This document shows, one piece after another, positions 45,850-57,359 of a stretch of DNA of 64,000 bases. The stretch comes from Ashinkailepas kermadecensis (Eukaryota; Arthropoda; Thecostraca; Neolepadidae). Numbering within the stretch: position 1 is the first letter of the stretch; every line of letters starts with the position of its first letter. The stretch is from NCBI GenBank assembly GCA_034440615.1, contig JAOTOM010002687.1:1-64000 (forward strand), read 5' to 3'. The notes beneath the pieces were generated by a model. The model searched no databases and was not told the origin of the DNA. It saw only the letters and a program-made list of their open reading frames with translations. The position numbers were made by a program, and so were the translations under genes.

Positions 45850-46552
45850 ACGGTGCAAACGAGACGCACGACACGACGACACAGACGAGACACACGATAC
45901 GACGGTACACGACAAGACACACAATACGACGGTACACGACAGGACACACAATACGACGGTACACGACGAGATACACAATACGACGGTACACGACGAGATA
46001 CACAATACGACGGTCCAGACGAGACACAATACGACGGTACACGACAAGACACACAATACGACGGTACACGACAAGACACACAATACGACGGTACACGATA
46101 AGACACACAATACGACGGTACACGACAAGACACACAATACGACGGTACACGATAAGACACACAATACGACGGTACACGACAAGACACACAATACGACGGT
46201 ACAGACAAGATACACAATACGACGGTACACGACATGACACACAATACGACGGTACACGACCAAGATACACAATACGACGGTCCAGACGAGACATACATGG
46301 CACACGACGGCCCAGACAAGACACACAATACGACGGTCACACGATGACACACAATACGACGGTCCACGACAAGATACACAATACGACGGTACACGACAAG
46401 ATACACAATACGACGGTACACGATGACACGACAATACGACGGTACACGATGGGACACACAATACGACGGTACACGACAAGACACACAATACGACGGTACA
46501 CGATAAGACACACAATACGACGGTACACGACAAGACACACAATACGACGGTA
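45850..46552. repeat. 27-bp tandem array
   Basis: Unit ACGACGGTACACGACAAGAC followed by ACACAAT, about 25 copies with small variants. Because 27 is a multiple of three, long frames of up to 259 codons stay open on both strands; these are artefacts. It starts some 40 bp from the acceptor at 45,808. Confidence 0.97.
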
Positions 46553-46626
46553 CACGACACAATGTGTGTGATTAGGGTTTTAGGGCGCATCGACCAGGGT
46601 AGATAACTCAGCGCCCACACGACACA
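46553..46626 (+). mobile_element. Short hairpin retroposon in the 27-bp array
   Basis: Core GGTTTTAGGGCGCATCGACC to CTCAGCGCCC with a TGTGTGTG tail. The direct repeat ACACGACACAA lies on both sides (about 46,553 and 46,616), an 11-bp target duplication inside the array. Confidence 0.8.
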
Positions 46627-47150
46627 ACGGTCCAGACGAGACACACCATACGACGACACAGACAAGACACACAATACCATAGTGCACGACAGGACGGCCC
46701 AGAAGCGATATACAATACCATGGTTCACAACACGACGATCCAGACGAGATACAAAATCCATGGCGCACGACACGACGGTCCAGACGAGATACACAATACG
46801 ACGGTCCAGACGAGAAACACCATACGACGGCCCAGACAAGACACACAATACCATGGTGCACGACACGACGATCCAGACAAGATACACAATACCATGATAC
46901 AGAACACGACGATCCAGGCGAGACACAATGTCATGGCGCACGACACGACGGTCCAGACAAGATACACAATACCATGGTGCATAACTCAACAGTCCAGAAG
47001 AGACACACGATACGACGGTACACTACATGACGATCCAGACAAGATACACAAATACTATGGTGCACAACACGACGGTCCAGATGAGACGCACGATACGATG
47101 GTACACGACACGACGGTCCAGGAGAGACACACAGTACAACGGTGCTCATG
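46627..47150. repeat. Variant part of the 27-bp array
   Basis: Longer and less regular units with ACGACGGTCCAGACGAGATA and CACAATACCATGGTGC. It is the same family as the array to the left, older or differently expanded. Confidence 0.88.
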
Positions 47151-48526
47151 CAGGGATATCATTTTCGTCAAAACCGGTGGATCATATCACTTACTAAACA
47201 GCAGATGGACATTCTTCTCCAACACGTTTTGACATCGTGCTTCTAAAGGTACATTTAGGCGGTCACTTTGGTAGTCTTTGATGCATATTTAGACTTCGCT
47301 TCTAACGGTAGGTATTCTAGCTAATAGCAACGGAAAAGTGCAACTTTTTCCTAGCTATGCGACTGATTCCACATTGGGATGGATGTTGTTACTGGAATTT
47401 TAGTGACATTGTTTTCAATCTTCGCACTATGATACCATGCTTTTCGACATGGCAAACAAGACGAACAGCATTATTTTAACCATGCAAAGACGATACGATG
47501 ATGGAGGCAAGATCGATGATTCGACAGCGGCGATTTGAAGGACAAAAACTTGCTCGCCACGGGACAATAGGTGCGAACAGTAACGGTGACAAGTATTCCT
47601 GGAGCGATTTGCCAGTTCGATCAGTGGGTATTATATACGCCTCCATACAGGAACAGGGGGCAATAAGTGTACGTGTCTGTGAACATCTTCGCCTTCAAAC
47701 TAACAAAATTGTATGTGAACATCCTTTCGCGGTCCGATGAACAAAAGTAAAAAAAGTCGTATGTGATGCAGTCTTTTGTTGCCTTATCATTGGTAACCAT
47801 TAATGCCGATATGGCTGACTCACATTTTCACTCTTCCATCCATTTCACAAATGTAAAAAGGTGCACGTGCCATATACGCTTTTCTGTCACATTCATAAGA
47901 ACACATACGCCTTCTTGCCTTGTCTGCATAGTGTGTTTTCCATGATTACTGCACCAGTGAAGAAACCTTGAAAATATTTCATACATGATACAAAATATAG
48001 TCACAAAACCCACGCAAGCACACTGAGAAAAAACGCTTCGAACAAGATAACGTAACTCACCAGGATATGTTCAAATAAACATCGCTATTCGGCTTTCAAT
48101 CTTTACCTTTTTGCTGGTGATTTCGACAAAATCTCTTCCAGCTATGCAAACATACAAAAACGCTTACTCCCTGCTAACAGCGCTTATGCTCTCGTATCCT
48201 CGGCAGCACAGGCGACCAAAGTCAGGTGTCAATCATGCGGCCAACAGCCTACACAATGGGGGGGGGGGAGAGAATTAAGGGCACAAAAGACCAAATTCTT
48301 CTCAGTTACCTGAATGTCGGAATCACGTCTCGGATAACCGGGCTCAGAGTTCATCACCTATCGGCAATTACAGCCCTAACAATGGCACTGTTCAGACTGT
48401 TAGCGATTGGCACATAACAGCACCTGAGCGCAAATTATCATTAGGCGCCACACACCACACAGACAACGTCCGGCGCTCCATGGGCAGAGTTGGACACTGG
48501 CCGCCCGGCTGGCGTCTGGCACTCAC
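47151..48526 (-). other. KMT2C/D intron, no gene
   Basis: Unique AT-rich sequence with a run of ten G residues near 48,257. No features supported. Confidence 0.7.
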
Positions 48527-48795
48527 GTCTGCGCCGCTGGCCAAGGTGTGCCGGCCAGTGTGGCCGACCACGGCGGCGGCGCGACGCTCGGCCGCCGCCG
48601 CCGGCCTCAGCTGGCTGCTGGTGAACTGCGACAAACACGACTGGCTGCAGAAGTGCAGCTCGTCGGCCAGCTGGTCGGGCTCGCGCACCACCGGCAACTC
48701 GCTACAGGCCTTGGTGATGATGTCGTTCAGGATGACCACCTCGCAGTACTGGCAGAAGCGCGCCGTGCCATTCAAAATTGTCTGGATGTCGACAA
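48527..48795 (-). CDS. trr: KMT2C/D exon: FCQYC cysteine region
   Basis: Two bases plus 89 codons. The split Val codon (G from the exon at 53,373) gives VDIQTILNGTARFCQYCEVV, then ILNDIITKACSELPVVREPD, QLADELHFCSQSCLSQFTSS and an Ala/Arg-rich end. FCxYCxVV and FCSxxC form a conserved cysteine cluster upstream of the PHD finger in KMT2C/D, probably zinc binding. Acceptor TCCGCAG, donor GTGAGT. An 81-bp array begins immediately at the acceptor. Confidence 0.93.
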
Positions 48796-49222
48796 CTGCG
48801 GACGAGAACAGCATCACCGCAACAGCATCACACTCGGGTCACTCCGTGCCGCTCCGGACTGCCGGAATGTCCACAACTGCGGACGAGAACAGCATCACCG
48901 CAACAGCATCACACTCGGGTCACTCCGTGCCGCTCCGGACTGCCGGAATGTCCACAACTGCGGACGAGAACAGCGTCACCGCAACAGCATCACACTCGGG
49001 TCACTCCGTGCCGCTCCGGACTGCCGGAATGTCCACAACTGCGGACGAGAACAGCGTCACCGCAACAGCATCACACTCGGGTCACTCCGTGCCGCTCCGG
49101 ACTGCCGGAATGTCCACAACTGCGGACGAGAACAGCGTCACCGCAACAGCATCACACTCGGGTCACTCCGTGCCGCTCCGGACTGCCGGAATGTCCACAA
49201 CTGCAGACGAGAACAGCATCAA
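48796..49222. repeat. 81-bp tandem array carrying the exon's acceptor
   Basis: ACAACTGCGGACGAGAACAG lies at 48,792 (exon edge) and again at 48,873, 48,954, 49,035, 49,116 and 49,197. On the minus strand each unit has GTTCTCGTCCGCAG, identical to the real acceptor, followed by TTGTGGACATTCC, like the exon start TTGTCGACATCC. In the coding phase each unit meets a TGA, so use of an upstream copy would truncate the protein. Confidence 0.96.
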
Positions 49223-49235
49223 CAGGTTATCAGCT

Positions 49236-52200
49236 GGGCAGGTGGATATACTACTTGAAATCCTATCTCCGCAAAGAAGCACACAACTGCTACATTGTGT
49301 AAAAATCGGGAATCATTTCCCAGTAAGTCAACCAACCTCAGAATCATATCCAAAGTGCCGCCTGCGTTATTTTGTATATGCTGGGTACGCCACCAACACA
49401 TGATGCACAGTCAGTGCGGCATCATATCTCACACATTTTTGGCCTTTCGTCCCCGCACAATAAATACTTATATGTATCTAGTGTGTGACCAATTTTGAGA
49501 CGACAGATAGTCACCTCGTCCCTTCTAGCCAGGTTGAAGGACGACGGCCACAGCGCTAAATGTGGTTTGAATTGCTTTAATTTGTTGAACTCCACTCGGT
49601 CTCATCTGCCCGGCTACTGTCTGATAATAAATGATGATATAGTTGGGTAGTGGTCACTTGCAGGAAATGGAAGCACGCGACTACGTGGTGCTTGTGCTGC
49701 ACGCCTTGCAGCCTGATCGGCCAGCTCATTACCACGGATTCCGACATGTGCTGGAATCCAGCACTTGTGAACGTAGGTGAACGTACGTATTACGTACGTT
49801 ACCTCCATACGTTCTGGCACCCCTACTGGGGGTGGGGGCAATTGACCCATGTCGTTGAATATCGCACTCGCAAGAAAACAAAGCATGAGTTGTTTACAGC
49901 ACCCCAAAGACCGCAATACGTCCAAAATACGCACATCTGAGACAAACTTGTTTGTTGGCTTGCTCGACATATGTCAGCCGTAAATGATCCAATCAGAGCA
50001 CAAATGATGACGTCATTTTTGGAAACGTGGATTATAATTCGTCATAGCTATCATAAAGGGCCAATCACTTGCCGCAGTTGAAGCTGGCTGGCGATATTGA
50101 TCAGAGCGGTCAACTGCTCGGAAAACTTGGCATTTGAAGACCGCTGAATTCGACAAACAGTTGTTTTCATCGAGTTTACTTCCGAAGTCAGGCTCGCTTG
50201 GTCTGACTTCCAGATTTCCAACTAGATGACGTCCCAGGCGTGGATGTAGTTGTACATTTTCAGGGTTTGTGCATAAACAAGCTGTTACTAGTCCAAAAAA
50301 TTGTATTTGGCAACTGAACCTACTCTGTTTATTCATATAATAAATTGATCCAATCTCCAGTCTAAAAGCTTTCGGATCAACGTAATTATTATGGCCTGAC
50401 CCCGCCATTGGGATGTCATGGCGATTACTTCCCGCTAGTGCACGCGTGAAACCGCCTATTGTTAACAACGCAACGCTAAGAACGCTCCCCTGTGGGACGC
50501 CGTTCTCCTGGATAAAACGTGGAGGGAATGGAAAGCTGTGGTGGGTGCATGTGGATGAGGTGGAGTTTCGGGAGGACGTGGCAGAGTGGCTTGGTCTCTT
50601 GGTTTTTTTGGGTGCAACAATCCATCCTTCTTGGTGCTGTACTGCGGGAGTAGGCGATGCACTGTCGTCGGAAGCTTTCAACCTGTCAGGGTGCCGGGTG
50701 GGCTGTGGCTGCTCTGACGAGCAGATCAGTCCAAACGATGTCAGAAGAGCCCTGAGTTGTGCCAAGACTTGCGCAGCGCTGCAGATCTGCTACTGCTGTA
50801 GTACTGTTGGGTATTTGGTTGAGCAAGGGAAAGGGAAGCTGGGAAGTACTGGTTGATCACGGGTGATTGGTAGTACGTAGCGTGCTGCTCACCTTCACTG
50901 CGTGCGAGACCTTGGAATGAGTCTCATCGGAGACCTCCCTCACCTGCCCAAAAGATAAGCTCCTGGAACATTTCAAAGATAGGATTTCTCGTTCCCTCAG
51001 ATGTGCAGGGCGGGTTCTGTCATAGGCAGTGTGTGGAGCTTGGCCTTGTCCGCAATTGACACACCACATGTGTTCTGATTGGAAGTTTCCGTCGGTGTGC
51101 TGAGACATGCCACACCTACCACAGGTCGGACGGCGCGGCAATATTGGGTAGTGTGTCCGTAACGCTGGCACCAGACATCTCGTGAGATTCGGGACGAAAA
51201 CGCGCACCTTTACTTTTACGTCGCCAACGCATAGTGCAACAGGGATATCTGTTGAATTACAACAATGCTGTTTGTTGCTTGCAGGTCGCTAACTCTACTC
51301 ACCTTGATTCTGCGCGCTTCCACGACACCGTACTCAAGACAGGCCATCGACGATTTCTGAATCCGATACGCCCCAAGATCTTAACAGTTTATAACGCCTT
51401 TTGAGTGGTTCTTTGTCCTGTGGGGCTCGACCACAATAGGTATAGAAACATTCACCGTCTTACCCTGTTCTCTTACGCAGTATTTGGAGTCAGTTACCTC
51501 GAGGGTCCTTCTAGCATCGTCTACGCTTAGAAACTTGACCTCGATTGATCCATCCCGCAGCTTCTCCCATCTCACTACGTCACCCAATTTGTCACAACTG
51601 CCCTTCCTCTCAAAGGGCGAAAGTGCAGACAGACTATTTCCAGGCTCACTAGATTTCAATACGAGTACTCGTGGAGGTGACCTGGATTTCCAACTCTTGC
51701 TTCCGGCTAAATATCCACTATGAGAAGCAGTGGTAGAGATCACGGTGCGGGAAGGTGGAAACGCAGGGCGGTACGCCTCTGCAGGCGTCGGGTCGGTGAC
51801 ACGGCTTCCGGAAGGAAGGTCGGCATTCTGGCCCTTTTTGGAAGGTCTAGGGTGGGTTTGTTTATTTGAGTCGTCCATGGAATTGTACGTATTTCCAGCT
51901 CCTCGTGGCACCCCATCACACAGGGGCCCTACCAGAGGACGCCTGTATCCCGATATCGGGAGGACGTCAGGTGGCGAAGAGCGATACGGACCAGACGATG
52001 CCATCCCCGGTCGGGAGAGAGAGACTCACCACCCCGACCGGGAGAGAGGGACTCACCACCCCGGCCGGGAGAGAGAGACTCACCACCCCGGCCGTGATCC
52101 AGCACCGCCCACCCCTCGACTCCTGCCCACCAGGCCAGCAGGCACCGGGATGAAGCCCAGGCCCCCGACCCGAGGCGACAAGCTACTTGGTCCATATGGG

Positions 52201-52600
52201 GCCATACGAACCCGCCCGCCCCTCCGGTATATTGTGACCAAAGAGGAGTGTTGCTCCCCAGTCACAACTAGCACCGTGCGAAGAGGGGACTCAGCCTCCA
52301 GGACTCCGTCAACCCCGGGGTACGGCCCGAGGGTGCGCGGCTACCCCGATAAAACTCGACGGACGGATAGAATCTGGGAAGTTATCCTAAATGCTTTTAG
52401 CTGGGAAGGTTGATGTTGTAGGGCATGGTGGAGGACAGGGATGCTCACAAGGGACGGATTTTGGAAGGGAAGCAGGGATGAAGGAGGCACTCCTCGTCAG
52501 ACTCCTCCACATTAGACAAAGGATGTCTGCCGGATTTTCAGAGCACGCAATCTCCCCACCACCACGGAAAGGTGGTGCCTCGCCGGGGGGAAAAGTCCAG
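49236..52600 (-). mobile_element. LINE-B, internally deleted I/Jockey-group LINE
   Basis: The 3' part (49,236-49,745) reads the RNase H end WIPAHVGIRGNELADQAARR joined to RSRVLPFPASDHYPTISSF with no break: it is the empty site for the Penelope-like insertion in LINE-A. The centre (about 50,000-50,770) keeps only an RT scrap, RFIQENGVPQGSVLS, fused to ORF1-side sequence. ORF1 occupies 50,857-52,004, and the 5' leader ends near 52,600. Endonuclease and most of RT are missing. Confidence 0.85.
50857..52004 (-). pseudogene. LINE-B ORF1
   Basis: N-terminal frame 51,381-52,004 with FERKGSCDKLGDVVRWEKLR and VKFLSVDDARRTLEV, like LINE-A ORF1. After frameshifts the zinc-knuckle part follows with CGRCGMSQHTDGN and CVNCGQGQAPHTAYDRTRPA. 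Knuckle cysteines are partly lost (HADGN/NF in place of a Cys). An RNA-binding role is inferred from the family. Confidence 0.85.
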
Positions 52601-53372
52601 ACAAGGGCAGTCGTTGTCATTTGTTGAATGGCAACATGCGAAGGGTTAGCCGAGTACTTGAGTACATGGCATGGATCCCGAAGTTGCCAGAGCCAGAATA
52701 AGAAAAGAAAAGGTCGGCCTTAGCAGTACGCGAATGTGCGGCGAACGCGGTCATGAAAGACTAGACGTGTGACCAGCACCTGGACGATGTGACGTCAGCA
52801 CTGAGGTGTTGCAGCAGTGTTAAAATATTGATCTCTCGTTAGGTGTGACATGTCGAAACGAACCCAGCAGGATGTCGAAATCGCTATGGAAGTGATGCTA
52901 TTTAAAATCTTGTTAAGTCCTGCAAGCCAAGTTTTGAGACAATTGTGTACATATGACTGTCCCCGTTTTGCGTGTTTTGAAAGGTGCTGAATTTGTTCAT
53001 ACCGATATCAACGATAACGTTACGAACACCTATGCTATAAACTGGCATTGTATAACAAAGCACATGATAGGTAATTCCTTCACCTGGAATCGCGCTATAG
53101 GATGTTCGTTATCACGATTCTGGATCACGATTCTGGATCAGTTATGGTGAGCACAATTATGATACTTGTAAACGGGATACAGTTAGAAACGAGGCATGAA
53201 GACTTCATAAACATGCATCAAGAAGCACGATGTCGATACTTCTTTGGGAAGGATGTCGATTCAGTGTTCAGTAAGTGGTATATTCCACCCTATTTCGCGA
53301 ATAATTTATCACTGTGCTGCAGCCTGCACCACACAAGGCACGCGAGTGACGCGAGCGGCGCAGCTGGCTCAC
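52601..53372 (-). other. KMT2C/D intron, no gene
   Basis: Unique AT-rich sequence with a small local duplication ATCACGATTCTGG near 53,112. No features supported. Confidence 0.7.
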
Positions 53373-53637
53373 CTTGATCGCGGCCGTCCTTGCCGCGCGC
53401 GTGCCGGTACAGTCCGAGCTTCTGGCTGGGCGGCGTGCCGGTGCGCTCGATCACCTGGTAGCCGGACGGCGGCGAGATGCTGAGCAGCGCGGCCAGGCTG
53501 CGCAGCACGGCGCCCACGTCCTGTGCGCTCTCCGACGTCAGCGTCAGCGTCACCGTCACCTGGCCAGAGTCACGCAGCGGCAGCCGCGAGCCAATGCCCA
53601 GGTGAGACTTGAGGGACAGCTCCTTGTTCTCCTTGTC
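53373..53637 (-). CDS. trr: KMT2C/D exon with SQKLGLYR motif
   Basis: Eighty-eight codons plus one base: DKENKELSLKSHLGIGSRLP, LRDSGQVTVTLTLTSESAQD, VGAVLRSLAALLSISPPSGY, QVIERTGTPPSQKLGLYRHA, RGKDGRDQ. VTLTL followed by a helical segment, a P-P-x-x-Y core and TPPSQKLGLYR is a conserved block of KMT2C/D and trr upstream of the cysteine region. Acceptor CCATTGCAG, donor GTGAGC. Phase agrees with both neighbours. A 31-bp array starts 33 bp upstream of the acceptor. Confidence 0.92.
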
Positions 53638-53669
53638 CTGCAATGGCGGGCCCGATCAGACTCGATGAT

Positions 53670-53904
53670 GTCGACACCGCTGATCAACGACAAGGCGATA
53701 GTGACACCGCTGATCGACACGACGTAGCGATACTGACACCGCTGATCAACGACACGGCGATAGTGACACCGCTGATCGACACGACATAGCGATACTGACA
53801 CCGCTGATTGACACGACATAGCGATACTGACACCGCTGATTGACACGACATAGCGATACTGACACCGCTGATTGACACGACATAGCTATACTGACACCGC
53901 TGAT
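53670..53904. repeat. ~31-bp tandem array on the acceptor side
   Basis: Units of GACACCGCTGATCAACGACA or GACACCGCTGATCGACACGA with GCGATACT, about eight copies. Confidence 0.94.
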
Positions 53905-54045
53905 CCACAGCAGCACCGGAATGGGCACGATGAATGGGACGTCGAGTAAGGAGCAGCAGAATCTCGCCTAGCTCTAATCTGTTGTCAAACAGCCGCAGCC
54001 ATGTCCCAGGCTGATCGCCAGCCCGCCTGCTCACGGCCAACGAAC
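53905..54045 (-). pseudogene. Relic copy of the exon at 58,151 and its upstream flank
   Basis: The minus strand reads VPFIVPIPV, against IPLIVPIPV in the exon at 58,221, with about 25 of 30 bases identical. The flank further upstream (CAGCCGCAGCCATGTCCCAG) matches 58,275 onward. The acceptor AG is changed and the downstream half runs into the 31-bp array, so it cannot splice as an exon. Confidence 0.7.
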
Positions 54046-54270
54046 ATGCATAGACTCCCATAACCCACCACAGGTGGTCATGGGGCACGCTACTGTCGTA
54101 CAGGATACAGGGCTAGCAGAGGGAGGAGATCGTCCCGGAATGGATGGCGACTGCTGGAGCTGGGAATACCACCGTGCCTCCACATCTCTGTTCGGAGCGG
54201 CTGTGATTAAACCGGAGGAGCGAAAATGCCCGGCCAGCCACCCGCCAATGGCTGACATTACTACGGGGAT
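54046..54270 (-). other. KMT2C/D intron, no gene
   Basis: Unique sequence between the exon relic and the DNA transposon. Confidence 0.6.
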
Positions 54271-54915
54271 GTGCATTAGGGTGACCTATTTAAATACTTT
54301 TTTTCCGAAATGTTTTGCCATATCCCTTATTGTGATACAATTTTTGATGCTGATTCCGAATATCAACTTCTTTTGAGCATTTTCCATTTTCTTTGCCCGC
54401 ACGGATTAATTGAAGCTTTTTGAATTATGTATTTTTTAACATATTTTGGGCTGCGGTTACCAATATAAGCAAAATATAGTTTAAACTAGTGACTTGTGTT
54501 AATGCTCGACCAATGGAGATTCACTTGATAGCATAACCAGTCCATTTCATAATCCATTGATACCAAAAATTAACTTTCAAATGAAGCGTTTGCATAGGTC
54601 AGGTTTTCTTCATAGATTGCGATAGTGTCAGACGTCTCGCTCCACACTTTGCATTGGACAACATTGTGGCGACGATGTAATATTGACGGCTAGATAAATT
54701 ATTGGATGGTAAACCAGATATGCTCTCAATTCTTTTCAAGCATCGAGTGCGAACTGGTGGCCACCAGTGTACAAGTGTAAGCATTATAATTACAAATTTG
54801 CAAATATTAGCAGAATACACGGTGAGCTTCCATCTTCTAAATATTTTACACAGCGCGGTATACTTAGAATATAATAGATACTAAGCATTAAAATCGATGA
54901 AGTATTGGTGGAGCT
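54271..54915 (+). repeat. Left terminal inverted repeat of the DNA transposon
   Basis: Partner of 57,360-58,013. The ORF's first ATG (54,897) lies at its inner edge. Confidence 0.78.
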
Positions 54916-55687
54916 CACAAGTTAAAGTGTACGTCGTCGACGTGTTCAGTGAACATGTCGACGACGTAGGTACTTTTTCGGAGGACCAAAGAGGGCCAAA
55001 GCTGCAGTTTATAAGTGGCGTTCATAGAGCGACGTCGCTGAAATGGAGAAACATGACAGCACAGTCGATGGCACGCGCTCCCCTAGTCGAAGCCGGTCCA
55101 ACAGACGAGCAGTCTCAGCAGCGACAACATGATGATATACCCGAAGAATCTGCCGCTGAATCAGATGAGTATGGCATGCCTTATTGGCACTTACCTAAGA
55201 GAAGCAAACCACTAAATATAACTGCCGTTGCGGAGACATTGCACGCAACCGATCGCGGTGCAAGAAAGGCATCTAAAATATTGACATCGTTTCTTTCGCT
55301 TTGGGAGAAGTGTTGGTGTAATCACGAAATAGAAAGTGCAAAAAGCCATTGATGTGAGCGGAAAGTGTAGAACAGATGAAGTATATGATATGGCAAAGGA
55401 TATGATACTGCTGTATTTTGTGATGGTCGTGTCGACCAGACGAGATGGGAGGGCATTGTCAGATGGGGTCGTATGACGTATGCAAAGATGAGTTTACACC
55501 ATGTATCGGCAAATATGCATCCCGGGGATGTGCATGTAGGCCATTTTACGTGTGACGGAAAGCATAACGGACGCATTATCGCGCAAAAGTTCAATGATTT
55601 TCTGCATGATCGTATGGCAGGTGCGCAAAACATTGCCTTCGTTGGTGGGGATGGAACCAACCAGGTTGTTTGGTGGAAGGTGGGATG

Positions 55688-55974
55688 TACATAGTTCAGA
55701 AATGCCCGTATTTCCTGGTCAATCATTGTGGATATATTAAAAGCTAACTTGATTTCCAAGATCTAGGAACGACTCAATGTTATAAAAACAAATGATAACT
55801 ATATATTGTGACGTTTCGGCCATAGGCCATTGTCAAACAAAAACAAATTGTTTGACAATGGCCTATGGCCGAAACGTCACAATATATATTTACCATTTTT
55901 TCTAACATTGAGTCGTTCTTGAAGATCATCTTGAAGATCATCTTGAAGATCAAGTTAGCTTTTAATATATCCAC
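55688..55974. mobile_element. Palindromic element, copy 2, with 12-bp target duplication
   Basis: The 287-bp insert is flanked by GAAGGTGGGATG (55,676-55,687 and 55,975-55,986). Deleting it restores the transposase frame WWKVGWMKYFEQ. Its arms fold back through GACGTTTCGGCCATAGGCCA. No coding sequence. Copy 1 is at 34,256-34,530. Confidence 0.92.
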
Positions 55975-56089
55975 GAAGGTGGGATGGATGAAATATTTTG
56001 AACAACTGATGGGGCGAGTTGTGGGTCGAATTGTTTGCTTGTGCCACCAGGCGGAATTGCCCTAATTGCCTCTGTTTAGTTTGCTGGAC

Positions 56090-56150
56090 GGTTAGTTAGT
56101 TAGTTATTTTGGTTTTAGGGCGCCTCGACTACTGAGGTCATTTTGCGCCC
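56090..56150 (+). mobile_element. Short hairpin retroposon, 61 bp, with 12-bp target duplication
   Basis: The insert reads GGTTAGTTAGTTAGTTATTT, then GGTTTTAGGGCGCCTCGACT, then ACTGAGGTCATTTTGCGCCC. It is flanked by AGTTTGCTGGAC (56,078-56,089 and 56,151-56,162). The duplication sits inside the transposase relic and repeats its SLLD residues. This is the cleanest full-length copy. Confidence 0.93.
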
Positions 56151-57359
56151 AGTTTGCTGGACAGAAAAACAGCCGGGCCCAGCACGTTCTCTGGGCCAAT
56201 CTGAAAATGTATTGCAGGAGATGTCCACAAGCTAGACGTCGTTGCGTTTGCTGTAGTAAAGTGTAAGGATTTTCCAGAGCTGCCATCACGTGTGGAGCAG
56301 GACCTAAGCACTGATATGAGGCTGCTGTATCAATGTGCTAAGTCTGCGACCAATGATATCACTGATGGGATGCGAGATCGTGTGCATGATAAAATGTGCA
56401 TGGCGAGATGGTACACGGCCCAGATCCGTATTGTACCCTAGCATTTATCTGTATCTGATCCATCTGTACCACTATGCACCCTTGTGAAATATGTTGTGTG
56501 TGTGTGTGTGTGTGTGTGTGTCGACTGTGATAGCAATTAAAGATAATTGGGGTGTAGTGCATTGACCCGGCCGGCAACTTGTGCGAGCAGATGAAACGAC
56601 AGAAAGAGCACTTCTACAACATCGAGATGGAACCCATTGAAAAGAACACGACGAGAAACATGCATATGGCGCGCCAAGGAAACGTCATGCTGGCCATGCT
56701 GGGTGGCAATGACCAAGCGGTCAGGATGGAGGCTGTTAACATTATCAGAACCGTGCGCCAAAACAAAAAACATCTTCACGGAATACGGAACGATTTGGCC
56801 TTTCAAATCTCCGCGCGTGAACTGGTGTGCTGAGTCATACACATAACTGATGAAAGTTCTTCATCGTGTGAAAGACGGACAAGATACAGAACCGCCTTTG
56901 ACACGTACAATGAGTGAGGAAAACATACTAAAGTTCATCGAAGAACCACTTCAGACAGGAGTTCCTTGTCACTCACAGTCAACTGAGAGATCGGTAAAAC
57001 TGACAACTGAAGCGCCGGCAGTGGTGGTCGGTGCCGAAAAACAAGACGCAAACGCCCTAAACAAAATCATATTTCGAAAAATGCACCCAGGTCAGGTCAC
57101 GAAGAAAGTGCACAATGACTGGCGCACATGGTCATCGTGGCAGTGTGGCGTCCGCTGCAAACTGTAATGTGTCTGCAATGAAAGCATGACATGTCTAAAT
57201 ACAAAATGTAATGTAATGCGTCTGCAATGAATGAAGTGCTTCTGACGGGCTCGTCTATCAAAATCTGACGGAGGTCGCTTCCAAGTTGATTACATATGCA
57301 TATAACCAGCAACGTAAGGTTAACGCTTTATTTTGGTATGTCAGGACATTGATTGCAGC

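Larger units (their letters stand above)
54897..57170 (+). pseudogene. Putative transposase, uncharacterised DGTN/NELP family (inactive)
   Basis: In order the plus strand reads MKYWWSSQVKVYVVDVFSEH and an acidic segment with MPYWHLPKRSK, then GHFTCDGKHNGRIIAQKFND, IAFVGGDGTNQVVWWKVG, (after the first insert) WMKYFEQLMGRVVGRIVCLC and HQAELPL, then (after the second insert) LSTDMRLLYQCAKSATND and KMCMARWYTAQIRIV, NVMLAMLGGNDQAVRMEAVN, and finally EPPLTRTMSEENILKF and ERSVKLTTEAPAVVVGAEKQ. From memory this order matches a long uncharacterised metazoan ORF whose usual motifs are DGTNxNxG, CLLHxNELPLRH, RWLTxAxRIL, HPENILLAML and PCHTQxVERCVKLVTEAS. Location inside long TIRs supports a transposase. 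Multiple frame breaks make it dead. Confidence 0.65.

Noticed and set aside
45783..46571. Frames up to 259 codons (VPSYCVSCR and TIRRYTT repeats)
   Set aside because: A 27-bp stop-free repeat keeps all frames open; the peptides are purely periodic.
45430..46989. 519-codon minus-strand frame
   Set aside because: Most is the 27-bp array; only residues from 45,807 down to 45,595 are a true KMT2C/D exon.
48480..49403. 307-codon plus-strand frame
   Set aside because: Antisense to a KMT2C/D exon and to the 81-bp array, whose length is a multiple of three.
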